Assembly: GCF_001889525.1 (NCBI RefSeq)
Contig: NZ_CP018192.1
Coordinates: forward strand, 2,508,501 to 2,572,500
Reading direction: 5' to 3'
DNA: 64,000 bases
Origin: Granulibacter bethesdensis
GTDB taxonomy: Bacteria > Pseudomonadota > Alphaproteobacteria > Acetobacterales > Acetobacteraceae
Shown here: piece after piece, positions 35,803-45,086 of the stretch
How positions within the stretch are numbered: position 1 is the stretch's first letter
Layout: the number at the start of each line of letters is the position of its first letter
The notes under the pieces: generated by a model
Told to the model about the DNA's origin: nothing
Database searches by the model: none
The model's input: the letters and a program-made list of their open reading frames with translations, nothing else
Program-made: the position numbers and the translations under genes

Positions 35803-36302
35803 GCCTCCCCCACACATTCCAGCATCGCCGCGGCCATGGCCTCGGCCGGGGCCTTGCCGCCCCACAGCACGAACTGGAAGGCCGGGAAAAACCGCTCGCA
35901 TTCCGTAATGGCGATATCCATCATGTCCTCCAGACTTTCCGCCGACGCACCCGGCGCGCCACGCAGCAGAACGGAATGCCTGAACAACGGCATGCCATCC
36001 TCACTATCCATTCCGAAATGGCCGATCCAGAGTTTGTCATTGGCCAGTGCCAACAGCTCATAAAGGGCGGCGCGCCGCTTTTCCGGTACTTTCAGATCGA
36101 ATGTACAGGTGAAATGCATGGCGCTGATTTCAGACGACCAACTGAAATACAGCCCGTAATCACACCATTTTCCAGGGGCCTCAGCGGCCATTTCGTGATC
36201 GCTGCGGCGATCGAAAATCCAGTCATTTGCGGTGACGATCTGCTCCAGCATATCCAGCGGATTGGAGGAACGGTCCTGCACGGAGAAGGACAGGGCAGTC
36301 AT
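35799..36302 (-). CDS. YbjN domain-containing protein
   Basis: The 167-residue protein matches the YbjN family, related by fold to type III secretion chaperones; no activity is known. Characteristic parts are NDWIFDRRSDHEMAAE, LYFSWSSEISAMHFTC and the helix KVPEKRRAALYELLALAND followed by WIGHFGMD. It is often found in alphaproteobacteria beside proC. GGGAG lies 9 bases before the ATG at 36302. It is translationally coupled to proC (ATGA). Confidence 0.88.
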   Translation of the reverse strand: MTALSFSVQDRSSNPLDMLEQIVTANDWIFDRRSDHEMAAEAPGKWCDYGLYFSWSSEISAMHFTCTFDLKVPEKRRAALYELLALANDKLWIGHFGMDSEDGMPLFRHSVLLRGAPGASAESLEDMMDIAITECERFFPAFQFVLWGGKAPAEAMAAAMLECVGEA

Positions 36303-36452
36303 GATGGGTCTCCCACCTGGAGGAAGGCCAAATGTGGCCAGGGGGACGCAACGGCACCGGTGCGGTTCCGGTCGTACCCTGGATACCACTCTGGCAGCCT
36401 AACGATGTGTCGGGCCGTGCCGCAAGGGCTGCTGAATCATCAGGCGGCCCGT

Positions 36453-36752
36453 TCAGGCACCGGAAGGCTTGTCCTGTTGCGCAACAGAGACAGGATTGGC
36501 TTCCAGCGCGGCCACACGCTGCTCCAGCGCATCGACCCGGGCCTGAAGGGCTTCCTGCGTATCACGGGCGGTAGCAGCCAGTTCGAGCGCAACATCCAGA
36601 TCCTCACGCCGGGCGACATCCAGACGGCGCAGCGTTTCCTCGACCCGCGCCCGCACCAGTGCCTCCACCTCCTCCCTCAGCCCGGAGACCGCGGAGAGGG
36701 CGCCACCAGCCAGACCAGCCAGATCGTCAAAAAAACGGGGGCGGGATGTCAT
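36453..36752 (-). CDS. ubiK: UbiK-family accessory factor (BMFP)
   Basis: The 99-residue protein is a small coiled coil of the BMFP/UbiK family, which helps aerobic ubiquinone synthesis, perhaps by lipid contacts. The N-terminal part is FFDDLAGLAGGALSAVSGL, an amphipathic segment, then a long helix VEALVRARVEETLRRLDVA, and the C-terminal coil ARVDALEQRVAALEAN. AAGGAG precedes the ATG at 36752 and decides the start. It diverges from lgt over 216 bases. Confidence 0.9.
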   Translation of the reverse strand: MTSRPRFFDDLAGLAGGALSAVSGLREEVEALVRARVEETLRRLDVARREDLDVALELAATARDTQEALQARVDALEQRVAALEANPVSVAQQDKPSGA

Positions 36753-36968
36753 TGCGAACGCTCCTTGCACGTCGGGCCTTGCACGCCGGGATGGGTCGAT
36801 ATCCCTTTTTGCAAAGGCACCCATCCTCGGTGGTCGATACAGCATTGAACGGGCAGTCAGGTAAAGAGACCATCCACCATATCAGATTCAGCCCATTTGA
36901 CCGTCCGTGAAGCACTGCCTATTCACCCTCAGGACAGCCCCATCAGGCGTGACGCCGCGAGGAGTAAC

Positions 36969-37805
36969 ATGCTGCCCGTGATGATGTTTCCCGGCTTCGA
37001 CCCCGTTCTGGTGCAGGTCGGCCCCTTTGCGATCCGCTGGTACGCGTTGGCCTATATTGTCGGGCTGGTGCTGGGTTGGCGGCTGATGCGACGGCTGGTA
37101 CGGCTCGACCCCGCCGTCGCCAGTGTCGAACAGGTGGACGATTTCCTGACCTGGGCCACGCTGGGTGTCGTGCTGGGGGGGCGGCTGGGATACGTGCTCT
37201 TCTACCAGCCATCCTTCTTTCTGGCGCATCCCGGAGCCATCATTCAGGTCTGGCATGGAGGCATGAGCTTTCATGGCGGCATGTTGGGGGTGGTCGTGGC
37301 CACCATCCTGTTCTGCCACCGCAATCGCATTTCTTTTCTGGGCTTTGCCGACCGGCTGGTCGTCTGCGTGCCGCTTGGTCTGATGCTGGGGCGCATTGCC
37401 AATTTCATCAATGGCGAGCTGTGGGGCCGCGCCGCGCCGGACTGGTTGCCCTGGGCGATGATTTTCCCCTCCGGAGGCCCTGTGCCCCGTCATCCCAGCC
37501 AGCTTTACGAGGCGGGGCTGGAAGGCGCGCTGCTGTTCATCGTCATGCTGCTGCTGGTCAGTCGGTCTGGAGTGCGGGCGCGGTTCGGACAGCTCGGCGG
37601 CTCGTTTCTGATCGGATACAGCATGGCCCGCATCATCTCCGAGCATTTCAGAGAGCCGGATTCGTTCCTCGGCTTTCTGACATTCGGCCTGACGATGGGA
37701 CAAATTCTCTGCCTGCCCATGGCCATGGCGGGACTATGGCTGGTCCTGCGTGCCCGCACCAGTGCCCCTGCCACAGGGCGGACGGATATCCGGTCCATCC
37801 AATGA
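36969..37805 (+). CDS. lgt: prolipoprotein diacylglyceryl transferase
   Basis: The 278-residue inner-membrane enzyme attaches diacylglycerol to the lipobox cysteine of prolipoproteins, the first lipidation step. Conserved motifs are IRWYALAYIVGLVLGW, HGGMSFHGGMLG and the Lgt signature GRIANFINGELWGR (about residue 139). RHPSQLYE lies after it. About seven hydrophobic segments are present. GAGGAG is placed well before the ATG at 36969. The midA start overlaps the stop (ATGA). Several predicted lipoproteins in this window (BamB, MltA, the 39701 protein) would be its substrates. Confidence 0.97.
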   Translation: MLPVMMFPGFDPVLVQVGPFAIRWYALAYIVGLVLGWRLMRRLVRLDPAVASVEQVDDFLTWATLGVVLGGRLGYVLFYQPSFFLAHPGAIIQVWHGGMSFHGGMLGVVVATILFCHRNRISFLGFADRLVVCVPLGLMLGRIANFINGELWGRAAPDWLPWAMIFPSGGPVPRHPSQLYEAGLEGALLFIVMLLLVSRSGVRARFGQLGGSFLIGYSMARIISEHFREPDSFLGFLTFGLTMGQILCLPMAMAGLWLVLRARTSAPATGRTDIRSIQ

Positions 37806-38836
37806 CCGCACGCCCGGAGCGGCTGGACCGTTTCATGGCCCGGGCTAACGCGGCCTATTACGCCACACATGACCCGTTTGCGGATTTCACCACCGCGCCG
37901 GAAGTCAGTCAGGCGTTCGGCGAAGTGCTGGGTCTGTGGGCCGCCATGGGGTGGGAGCAGATGGGCGCACCCGCTCAGATCGTGCTGGCCGAAGCCGGAC
38001 CCGGGCGCGGGACGCTGATGGCGGATGCCCTGTCCGCGATCCGCCGGGCCATACCTGCTTTTGCCGACGCGGCCACGATCATTTTCATCGAAACTTCTCC
38101 AAGGCTGCGCGCCATTCAGGCGCAGCGCGTGCCGGAAGCCCGCTTTGCCGCCGATCTCGATGAAATTCCGGATGCGCCTCTGATTCTGCTGGGCAATGAG
38201 TTTCTGGATGCCCTGCCTATTCGCCGCTTCGTTCGACAGAAGGCGGAATGGTCGGAACAGTTTGTAGAGGTGCGGCCCGATGGGAGTGCCGCCCTCACAA
38301 CAGGCCCCATGGAGCCTCCCTTCCCCTGCCTGCCGGAGACGGTCGCGGAAGGCACAATCCGGGAATGGTCGGAAACGTCGCATGACATCATCACCCGTCT
38401 CGCCGGACGGCTGACATGCCAGAGTGGGATGGCGCTGTTTCTGGATTATGGTCCGGCTCAAAGTGGTTTCGGCGATAGTTTGCAGGCTCTGTCGCAAGGT
38501 GTTCCGGTCGATCCGTTCAGCCTGCCCGCCGGAGCAGCCGATCTGACCGCCCATGTCGATTTCTCCGCCCTGCTGGACACCGCCCGCAACGCGGGTGCCC
38601 ACGGATACGGGCCGGTGGCGCAGGGCCGGTTCCTGCTGTCGCTCGGTCTGATGCAGCGTTGCCAGCGTCTGGCATCCGGCAAGCCCACCGCCATGGCGCG
38701 CCAGATCATGAATGCGGGGCAGAGGCTGACACAGGCGGAATATATGGGCACCCTGTTCAAGGCGATGGCCCTGACCTCGCCCGGCCTGCCGGTTCCGGCA
38801 GGCTTCGAACCTCTCCCGATGCGGGATATGACCTGA
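37802..38836 (+). CDS. MidA/NDUFAF7-like SAM-dependent methyltransferase
   Basis: The 344-residue protein belongs to the MidA family (COG1565); the mitochondrial member NDUFAF7 methylates an arginine of complex I subunit NDUFS2. Seen are PFADFTTAPEVSQAFGEVLG near residue 22, the SAM-binding loop AEAGPGRGTLMADAL (about residue 62), LLGNEFLDALPIRR (about 132) and LFLDYGPAQ. A similar role in respiratory complex I assembly is likely but not proven here. It overlaps lgt (ATGA) and pgeF (TGATG), a conserved alphaproteobacterial trio. Confidence 0.92.
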   Translation: MTARPERLDRFMARANAAYYATHDPFADFTTAPEVSQAFGEVLGLWAAMGWEQMGAPAQIVLAEAGPGRGTLMADALSAIRRAIPAFADAATIIFIETSPRLRAIQAQRVPEARFAADLDEIPDAPLILLGNEFLDALPIRRFVRQKAEWSEQFVEVRPDGSAALTTGPMEPPFPCLPETVAEGTIREWSETSHDIITRLAGRLTCQSGMALFLDYGPAQSGFGDSLQALSQGVPVDPFSLPAGAADLTAHVDFSALLDTARNAGAHGYGPVAQGRFLLSLGLMQRCQRLASGKPTAMARQIMNAGQRLTQAEYMGTLFKAMALTSPGLPVPAGFEPLPMRDMT

Positions 38837-39633
38837 TGACCGATCTTGCCCTAGCTGCCTCCTCCCTGCCGGAGCGGATCACGGGGTCACTGGCAGCCCC
38901 GCATGGTTTTTTCACCCGGCGCGGCGGCGTTTCATCCGGGCCTTATGCCAGTCTGAACGGATCGCTTTCAGGCGGAGATGATCCTGTTGCCGTCCATGAA
39001 AACCGCGCCCGGATCGCGCATTGTCTGGGGGCAGACACGCTGCTGGGACTGCGGCAGGTGCACAGCACCACGGTTATCAGGGTCGAAACACCCTGGGCTG
39101 CCGGTTCCGGCCCGGATGCAGATGCGATGATCACCGACCGGCCCGGTATCGCTCTGGGCGTCATCACAGCCGATTGCGGCCCGGTGCTGTTCGAGGGCAG
39201 ACGCGATGACGGCTCCCTGATCGTCGGCGCGGCCCATGCCGGATGGCGCGGAGCGGTGGCGGGGATTCTGGAAGCCACGGCAGACTCCATGCGGGCCTGG
39301 GGAGCAGTCTCCTTACGCGCTTGTGTCGGCCCCTGCATCGCCCGGAACAGCTATGAGGTCGGGGCGGATCTGCGGGCTGCCCTGCTGGCAGCCGATCCGG
39401 ACGGCAATCTCTACCTGCATGACGGACGGGATGCGGAACACTGGCAATTCGATCTGCCAGGCTACTGCCTGCATCGTCTGACCCGGAACGGAATCGAGGC
39501 CGAGGCTCTTTTTATCGATACTCTGACGGATGCCGAACGCTTCTATAGTCATCGCCGCCGCACCCTCGCCGGTGGCGGTGCCATCGGCCATCAGGTCTCC
39601 GCCATTCTCTGCCCGAAACCCGGTGCAGTCTGA
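38836..39633 (+). CDS. pgeF: peptidoglycan editing factor PgeF (laccase-like, YfiH)
   Basis: The 265-residue protein is of the YfiH/PgeF family, which removes wrongly built L-Ser containing muropeptide precursors and also shows purine nucleoside activities in homologues. The zinc/copper-type ligands sit in RQVHSTTV, ADCGPVLF and AAHAGWRGAVAGIL, and the end has VGPCIARNSYEVG and HRRRTLAGG. The ATG overlaps the midA stop (TGATG). Confidence 0.93.
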   Translation: MTDLALAASSLPERITGSLAAPHGFFTRRGGVSSGPYASLNGSLSGGDDPVAVHENRARIAHCLGADTLLGLRQVHSTTVIRVETPWAAGSGPDADAMITDRPGIALGVITADCGPVLFEGRRDDGSLIVGAAHAGWRGAVAGILEATADSMRAWGAVSLRACVGPCIARNSYEVGADLRAALLAADPDGNLYLHDGRDAEHWQFDLPGYCLHRLTRNGIEAEALFIDTLTDAERFYSHRRRTLAGGGAIGHQVSAILCPKPGAV

Positions 39634-39700
39634 CCAGCCAGCGACGCCCGTCAGGAACGCCCGTCAGGGACGCCTGCCAGCGACAATCGGGAAAGCATTC

Positions 39701-40720
39701 ATGATCCGCCTGCCCTTCCGCCTGAGCCGCTTCACTCTCATGCTCGTCTGCCTGACCGGTCTGTTCGGTTGCGGCGATCTGCCACGTCCCTTCATGGGTC
39801 ATCCCGGCCAGACCGCTATGAAGCTGGCCGCGCCGCCGCCGGCGCGTCTGGCAGTACCAACGCCCGGCAATGCCTTGCTGGATGACGATTCAAGCAAATT
39901 GTTCGCGACCTCCATTGCCCATGCTCTGGATGAACACACTGTGCCTGCCGTGGCCGGCCCGGTGAAAAAAGGCGACTGGTGGCTGGGAATCACCGCCACC
40001 ACACAGGGCGACACTGTCGTGCCTCATTACGAAGTCTTTGACCCGACCGGAAAATCACACGGCAAGGCTGATGGTCAGTCCATGCCCGCCTCAGTCTGGG
40101 CCGCCGGAGACCGCCCGATGCTGAAACAGGAGGCCCTGACCTCCGCCGACAAAATTTCCGACCTGCTGAACGACGTCGATGCGGCCATGAAACAGAGCGA
40201 TCCGAACAGCCTGTTCAACCGTCCGGCCCGGGTCGCCGTGCTGGATGGAATCGGCGCACCGGGCGATGGCAATATGGCGCTCTCCATGCAGATGAAGCTG
40301 GCGCTGCCCAAAATCGGGATCACCATCGCCAGTGACGAATCGGCCCAGACCGCGCCCGCCGATTTTACCGTGCAGCCACGCGTCAGAACCGCACCGGGGG
40401 CCAATGGATCGGAGCGGATTGAAATTCAGTGGATCGTCACCGATGGCAGCGGCCAGGAAAGCGGTCGCACCATCCAGATCAACGAAATTCCCCCCGGCAC
40501 GCTGGACCTGCACTGGGGCGACGTCGCCTATGTCGCCTCCACCGAGGCCGCAGGCGGTATCAAGCAGGTGATCCAGAATGCCACCGGCCTCAACCGGGCC
40601 AAGACCAAGGCCGGAAAAACCACAGACAAACCGGCCGGGACCGCAACCTCTGCCGCCTTGTCCGCCCCCCCGGATGCCTTACACAAGACCCCTGTTTCGC
40701 CATTATCCCCTTTGCCATGA
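39701..40720 (+). CDS. predicted lipoprotein, function unknown
   Basis: The 339-residue product has a signal with lipobox LTGLFGC, so the mature protein should start at that Cys and be membrane anchored. The body is soluble and mixed alpha/beta, with no motif I recognise; a stretch VAVLDGIGAPGDGNMALSMQ suggests a folded domain, and the C-terminus is Ala/Pro/Lys-rich and probably disordered. ATG 39701 is chosen because it places the signal at the N-terminus; GGGAAAG lies upstream. It follows pgeF by 67 bases and precedes prs. Confidence 0.82.
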   Translation: MIRLPFRLSRFTLMLVCLTGLFGCGDLPRPFMGHPGQTAMKLAAPPPARLAVPTPGNALLDDDSSKLFATSIAHALDEHTVPAVAGPVKKGDWWLGITATTQGDTVVPHYEVFDPTGKSHGKADGQSMPASVWAAGDRPMLKQEALTSADKISDLLNDVDAAMKQSDPNSLFNRPARVAVLDGIGAPGDGNMALSMQMKLALPKIGITIASDESAQTAPADFTVQPRVRTAPGANGSERIEIQWIVTDGSGQESGRTIQINEIPPGTLDLHWGDVAYVASTEAAGGIKQVIQNATGLNRAKTKAGKTTDKPAGTATSAALSAPPDALHKTPVSPLSPLP

Positions 40721-40741
40721 TGGTGAAAACATCACCGAAAC

Positions 40742-40758
40742 AACCCGCATGGCGGGTT
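40742..40758 (+). terminator. short hairpin after the lipoprotein gene
   Basis: AACCCGC (40742-40748) pairs with GCGGGTT (40752-40758) around ATG. Only TTTG follows, so it is at best a weak intrinsic terminator between the lipoprotein gene and prs. Confidence 0.35.
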
Positions 40759-40861
40759 TGCTGCACAGGATGGTTGGACACGGTTCCGACACATTGGTAG
40801 AAGGCGCGCGCCGTCGGGCATCCGGGCCGCAACGACGGTTAAGACGCGGGATCTGAAAATC

Positions 40862-41794
40862 ATGAAGATTGTGGCTTGCAACAGCAACCGTCCACTGGCC
40901 GAGGCGGTCGCGGCAGCCCTCAACCTGCCCCTGACGAAAGCCTCCGTCAGGCGCTTCGCGGATATGGAAGTGTTCGTGGAAATCCACGAAAACGTCCGCG
41001 GTGAGGATGTGTTCGTCATTCAGTCGACCTCCTATCCCGCCAATGACAATCTGATGGAGCTGCTGATCACACTGGATGCGCTGCGGCGTGGGTCCGCGCG
41101 GCGTGTCACGGCGGTGATCCCGTATTTCGGCTATGCCCGGCAGGATCGTAAATCCGGCCCGCGCACCCCGATCAGCGCCAAACTGGTCGCCAACCTGATT
41201 ACCGAGGCCGGCGCCAACCGTGTGCTGACCATGGATCTGCATGCCGGCCAGATTCAGGGTTTCTTCGATATTCCGGTGGATAATCTCTATGCCGCTCCGC
41301 TTTTCGCCCGCGACATTGCGGAGCGTTTCCACGGGCGTGACATTATGATCGTCTCCCCCGATGTCGGCGGCGTGCTGCGCGCCCGCGCCATCGCCACGCG
41401 CCTGAACACCGACCTCGCCATTATCGACAAGCGCCGTGAACGGGCGGGCGTGTCCGAAGTGATGAACGTGATCGGCGATGTCGAAGGACGCGACTGCATC
41501 CTGATCGACGATATCTGCGACTCCGGCGGAACACTCTGCAATGCCGCCGCCGCCCTGATCGCCAATGGCGCGGCCTCTGCCAGTGTCTATACTACGCATG
41601 GCGTGCTGTCCGGCGGTGCGGTCGCCCGTATCGCCTCCAGCCCGATCAGCATGATGACCATCACCGACAGCATTCTGGCCACCGAAGCGGTCAGACTGGC
41701 CCAGAATGTCCGTCAGCTGACCATTGCCCCACTTCTGGCCGAAGCGATGCGCCGCATCAGTGACGAAAGCTCTGTCAGCTCTCTCTTCGATTGA
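40862..41794 (+). CDS. prs: ribose-phosphate pyrophosphokinase (PRPP synthase)
   Basis: The 310-residue enzyme makes PRPP from ribose 5-phosphate and ATP for nucleotide, histidine and tryptophan synthesis. Motifs are [26 protein letters not shown], the divalent-ion histidine loop [15 protein letters not shown] and the PRPP loop [12 protein letters not shown]. Length is normal. PRPP would also be the ribose donor for the UbiA-type enzyme at 3732-5186 (inference). The gene is followed by a phosphatase after 13 bases. Confidence 0.98.
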   Translation: MKIVACNSNRPLAEAVAAALNLPLTKASVRRFADMEVFVEIHENVRGEDVFVIQSTSYPANDNLMELLITLDALRRGSARRVTAVIPYFGYARQDRKSGPRTPISAKLVANLITEAGANRVLTMDLHAGQIQGFFDIPVDNLYAAPLFARDIAERFHGRDIMIVSPDVGGVLRARAIATRLNTDLAIIDKRRERAGVSEVMNVIGDVEGRDCILIDDICDSGGTLCNAAAALIANGAASASVYTTHGVLSGGAVARIASSPISMMTITDSILATEAVRLAQNVRQLTIAPLLAEAMRRISDESSVSSLFD

Positions 41795-41807
41795 GGCCAG
41801 GAGTATC

Positions 41808-42416
41808 ATGGGCCTTCCCCCTGCCTCCGCCAGCCGCATGCCACCCCCGCAGGGTCCGGAACTGGCCCCTGTGCCGTTCTGGTTCCTGCGCCATGGCGAA
41901 ACGGACTGGAACACGCTCAATCTGGCGCAGGGTGCCACGGACGTGAAACTCAACGCCGCCGGACTGGCTCAGGCGCGCCTTGCGGCGGAGCGTCTGCGCG
42001 GGCGCGGCATTCGGACACTGGTCAGCTCTCCGTTGTCCCGGGCACGCGACACGGCGGAACTGGTCAGTCAGCATATCGGGGTACCGGTGCAGATTGATCC
42101 CAAGCTGCGTGAATGCGCTTTCGGAGAACGCGAAGGCCAACCGATGAGCGAATGGTTCGATGCCTGGGTACGGGGCGAATCAACCCCGGCCGGCGCGGAA
42201 AGCTTCAGTGATCTGAAGCGCCGGGCGGCCGTGGCAGTGGGCAATGCGCTGCAACTGCCGGGACCCGTGCTGATCATCGGGCATGGCGCGCTGTTTCGTG
42301 CGGTGCGGGCGCTGATGGGCATGCCGCCCAATGTCCGCACCCCCAATGCCCTGCCTTATCTGTGCCGCCCCCCCACCGGCAGCGACCGCCCCTGGACCCT
42401 GATGCCGGCCACCTGA
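41808..42416 (+). CDS. histidine phosphatase family protein
   Basis: The 202-residue protein has the phosphoglycerate mutase/histidine phosphatase motif FLRHGETDWN (about residue 26), the acidic partner in LRECAFGEREG and the second His in IIGHGALFRAV. The substrate may be a sugar phosphate, alpha-ribazole phosphate or a nucleotide. It is probably co-transcribed with prs (13-base gap, CAGGAG before the ATG). Confidence 0.88.
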   Translation: MGLPPASASRMPPPQGPELAPVPFWFLRHGETDWNTLNLAQGATDVKLNAAGLAQARLAAERLRGRGIRTLVSSPLSRARDTAELVSQHIGVPVQIDPKLRECAFGEREGQPMSEWFDAWVRGESTPAGAESFSDLKRRAAVAVGNALQLPGPVLIIGHGALFRAVRALMGMPPNVRTPNALPYLCRPPTGSDRPWTLMPAT

Positions 42417-42500
42417 GCAACGGTGAACCCGTTTCTTGCAGAACAGGCAGGAAACAGAAGCGTGTTGCCGGAACGGATACGATTCGCTAAACCGCGCCCC

Positions 42501-42537
42501 ACGCCGGCACCCCTGGAGGCCGGCGTTTAACGTTTTT
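42501..42537 (+). terminator. hairpin with T-run just upstream of rplY
   Basis: ACGCCGGC (42501-42508) pairs with GCCGGCGT (42519-42526) around a 10-base loop, followed by TTTAACGTTTTT. It is an intrinsic terminator for the prs-phosphatase unit and ends about 17 bases before the rplY ATG. It may alternatively act as an attenuator in the rplY leader. Confidence 0.7.
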
Positions 42538-42553
42538 GCTTAGGAGCATTTCC

Positions 42554-43195
42554 ATGGCCACTTTCACACAGATCGAGGCCGAGGCACGCTCGCGAGCCGG
42601 TAAGGGGGCGGCGCGGGCGACTCGGCGTGAGGGTAAGGTTCCGGCCGTTATCTACGGTGCGCGCCAGACCCCGGACCTGATCAAGCTGGACCCCCGTATC
42701 ATTCATCGCGAACTCAATCGCGGTGGCTGGCGGTCCCGCCTCTACGAAATCAACGTCGATGGCGCCTCCACCCGCGCCCTGATCCGCGACGTGCAGTTCC
42801 ACCCGGTCACCGATGCGCCGGAGCATGTGGACTTCCAGCGCCTTGCCGCCGGTGAGCCGGTACGCGTGGCCGTGGCCGTGCAGTTCCAGAACGAAGCCAC
42901 CAGCCCGGGCCTGAAGCGCGGCGGCGTGCTGAACATCGTTCGTCACACTGTGGAAGTGCTGTGCGACCCTGATCACGTGCCGGAGCATTTCGAAGCCGAT
43001 CTCGGCACGCTGGATATTGGCGACAACATCCGCTGGTCCGATCTGAAGGGGACCGGCGAAGCGAAGCCGACCATTCTGGACCGCGACTTCGTGGTTGCCA
43101 CCGTCGCACCGCCGACCACCATCGCCGAAGCGGCCGCCCCGGCCGCCGAAGCAGCGGCACCCGCCAAGGCTCCGGCCAAAGGTGCCAAGAAGTAA
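42554..43195 (+). CDS. rplY: 50S ribosomal protein L25 / general stress protein Ctc
   Basis: The 213-residue protein is the long CTC form of L25, which binds 5S rRNA. It starts [20 protein letters not shown] and has [18 protein letters not shown], then a C-terminal beta domain with [20 protein letters not shown], typical of the TL5/CTC domain. The last 25 residues are Ala/Pro/Lys-rich. TAGGAG precedes the ATG at 42554. pth follows after 12 bases, the common rplY-pth-ychF order. Confidence 0.96.
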   Translation: MATFTQIEAEARSRAGKGAARATRREGKVPAVIYGARQTPDLIKLDPRIIHRELNRGGWRSRLYEINVDGASTRALIRDVQFHPVTDAPEHVDFQRLAAGEPVRVAVAVQFQNEATSPGLKRGGVLNIVRHTVEVLCDPDHVPEHFEADLGTLDIGDNIRWSDLKGTGEAKPTILDRDFVVATVAPPTTIAEAAAPAAEAAAPAKAPAKGAKK

Positions 43196-43207
43196 CGAGG
43201 CCGTATC

Positions 43208-43792
43208 GTGCCGTCCTTGCTGCTCTGGACCGGGTTGGGTAATCCCGAACCCGGTATGGCGCTTCAGCGGCACAATATCGGCTTCATGGCCGTCGATGCC
43301 ATCGCGCAGCGCCATGGGTTCACCCCATGGCGTAACCGATTCAAGGGTCTGACGGCGGAAGGAACCCTGGCCGGGCGCAAGATCATCCTGCTGAAGCCGA
43401 TGACCTACATGAACGCATCCGGCGAAAGCGTTCAGCCTGCCACTGCGTTTTTCAAATTGCCTCCCGAAGCGGTCAGCGCCTTTCATGACGAGCTTGATCT
43501 TGCCCCCGGCAAGGTGCGGGTCAAACGGGGCGGGGGTGCCGCCGGGCATAACGGTCTGCGCAGCATGGACCGGATGCTTGGGACACCGGAATACTGGCGG
43601 GTTCGCCTCGGGATCGGCCATCCGGGCAGCAAGGAGCGGGTGCACGGCCATGTGTTGGGCAATTTCGCCAAAAGCGATCAGGAATGGCTCGGTCCCCTGC
43701 TGGATGCCGTCGCCGATGCCGCCCCGCTTCTGGCAGAAGGCCGCGCCGAGGATTTCATGACGCGCATTGCCCTGCTGACCCATCGCCAATGA
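43208..43792 (+). CDS. pth: peptidyl-tRNA hydrolase
   Basis: The 194-residue enzyme frees tRNA from peptidyl-tRNA dropped by ribosomes. Its N-terminal [18 protein letters not shown] includes the catalytic His, followed by [14 protein letters not shown] with the conserved Asn and [18 protein letters not shown] with Asp. GHNGLRSM is also present. The start is GTG with GAGG upstream. Length is typical (about 190). Confidence 0.97.
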   Translation: MPSLLLWTGLGNPEPGMALQRHNIGFMAVDAIAQRHGFTPWRNRFKGLTAEGTLAGRKIILLKPMTYMNASGESVQPATAFFKLPPEAVSAFHDELDLAPGKVRVKRGGGAAGHNGLRSMDRMLGTPEYWRVRLGIGHPGSKERVHGHVLGNFAKSDQEWLGPLLDAVADAAPLLAEGRAEDFMTRIALLTHRQ

Positions 43793-43837
43793 GTTTCCCG
43801 CCTGCATGCAGGCGCCTTATCCGAAGGTTAAGACCCC

Positions 43838-44932
43838 ATGGGATTTAATTGCGGCATCGTTGGCCTGCCCAATGTCGGTAAATCCACCCTGTTCAATGCG
43901 CTGACCGCTACCGTTGCGGCGCAGGCGGCGAACTATCCATTCTGCACCATCGAGCCGAATGTAGGCCGGGTCGCCGTGCCCGATCCGCGCATGGAAAAGC
44001 TGGCAACCGCGGCGAAATCCCAGAAAGTCGTGCCGACCAGCCTGGAATTCGTGGACATTGCCGGTCTGGTGCGCGGTGCCTCGCGCGGTGAAGGTCTGGG
44101 CAACCAGTTCCTGGGCAATATCCGCGAAGTGGATGCCATCATCCATGTGCTGCGCTGCTTCGAAGATGACGACATCACGCATGTCGAAGGCAGTGTCGAT
44201 CCGGTGCGCGATGCGGAAACCGTCGAGACCGAGCTGATGCTCGCTGATCTGGAAAGCCTGGAGAAGCGCGTGCCATTGCTTCAGAAAAAAGCCCGCGGCA
44301 ACGACAAGGAAGCCGCAGCCCAGCTGGAACTGATCGAGCCGATCATCACCGCGCTGCAAGCCGGTCAGCCTGCCCGCACCGCCATCCCTGCGGATCAGCG
44401 TGTCGCCGCATCCCGCCTGCAACTGATGACGTCAAAGCCCGTGCTGTATGTCGCCAATGTCGAGGAGGCCTCCGCCGCCACCGGCAATGCGATTTCCGCC
44501 CGGGTCGCGGACCTCGCCGCCCGGCAGGGAACCCGTTCCGTGGTCATCTCCGCCGCGATCGAGGCCGAAGTCAGCCAGCTGGGCGATGAGGACCGCACCG
44601 AATTTCTCGCCGGTCTCGGTCTGGTGGATAGCGGGCTGGATCGCGTCATCCGCGCCGGATACGATCTGCTGGGTCTGCTGACCTATTTCACCTGCGGCCC
44701 GAAAGAAACCCGTGCCTGGACTATCGAACAGGGCACCCGCGCCCCACAGGCCGCCGGGGTCATCCATGGCGATTTCGAACGCGGATTCATCGCCGCCGAA
44801 GTGATCGGCTACGATGATTACATCACGCTGGGTGGCGAAGCCGGTGCCAAGGAAGCCGGCAAAGCCCGCGTCGAAGGCAAGGAATATGTCGTCAAGGATG
44901 GCGACGTTATTCTGTTCCGCTTCAACGTATGA
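43838..44932 (+). CDS. ychF: redox-regulated ATPase/GTPase YchF (OLA1)
   Basis: The 364-residue protein is a P-loop ATPase that binds ribosomes and catalase and represses antioxidant responses in other bacteria. It begins [20 protein letters not shown] (Walker A near residue 10), has [18 protein letters not shown] as G3, and ends with the TGS domain ([18 protein letters not shown]). The ATP rather than GTP preference of this family follows from a non-standard G4. It ends the rplY-pth-ychF run. Confidence 0.97.
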   Translation: MGFNCGIVGLPNVGKSTLFNALTATVAAQAANYPFCTIEPNVGRVAVPDPRMEKLATAAKSQKVVPTSLEFVDIAGLVRGASRGEGLGNQFLGNIREVDAIIHVLRCFEDDDITHVEGSVDPVRDAETVETELMLADLESLEKRVPLLQKKARGNDKEAAAQLELIEPIITALQAGQPARTAIPADQRVAASRLQLMTSKPVLYVANVEEASAATGNAISARVADLAARQGTRSVVISAAIEAEVSQLGDEDRTEFLAGLGLVDSGLDRVIRAGYDLLGLLTYFTCGPKETRAWTIEQGTRAPQAAGVIHGDFERGFIAAEVIGYDDYITLGGEAGAKEAGKARVEGKEYVVKDGDVILFRFNV

Positions 44933-44982
44933 GCAGGACCCTCTGATCCTGCCCTGACAACGGCCCGGATGCGCGCCCGTGG

Positions 44983-45021
44983 ATTCCCACTTGGGATTTC
45001 CACTTGGGATTTCCACTTGGG
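44983..45021. repeat. three tandem 13-base repeats upstream of the SoxYZ-like gene
   Basis: The unit ATTTCCACTTGGG occurs at 44996-45008 and 45009-45021, and a one-base variant (ATTCCCACTTGGG) at 44983-44995. Each unit has CCA-CT-TGG as a small inverted repeat. The array lies 65 bases before the next ATG, so it could bind a regulator several times. It could also be a slippage product without function. Confidence 0.7.
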
Positions 45022-45086
45022 AAAATACGGGCCGTCGCCATATCCTTCCCGGATAATGATAACAATGACGGCCGGGAAACGATTCA

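Noticed and set aside
37076-37801. Upstream extension of the MidA frame through lgt
   Set aside because: The frame is open, but it overlaps lgt out of frame; the ATG at 37802 with the ATGA overlap gives the normal family length.
45030-45075. GGCCGTC/GACGGCC inverted repeat before the SoxYZ-like gene
   Set aside because: The loop is more than 30 bases and there is no further support for a terminator or regulatory structure.
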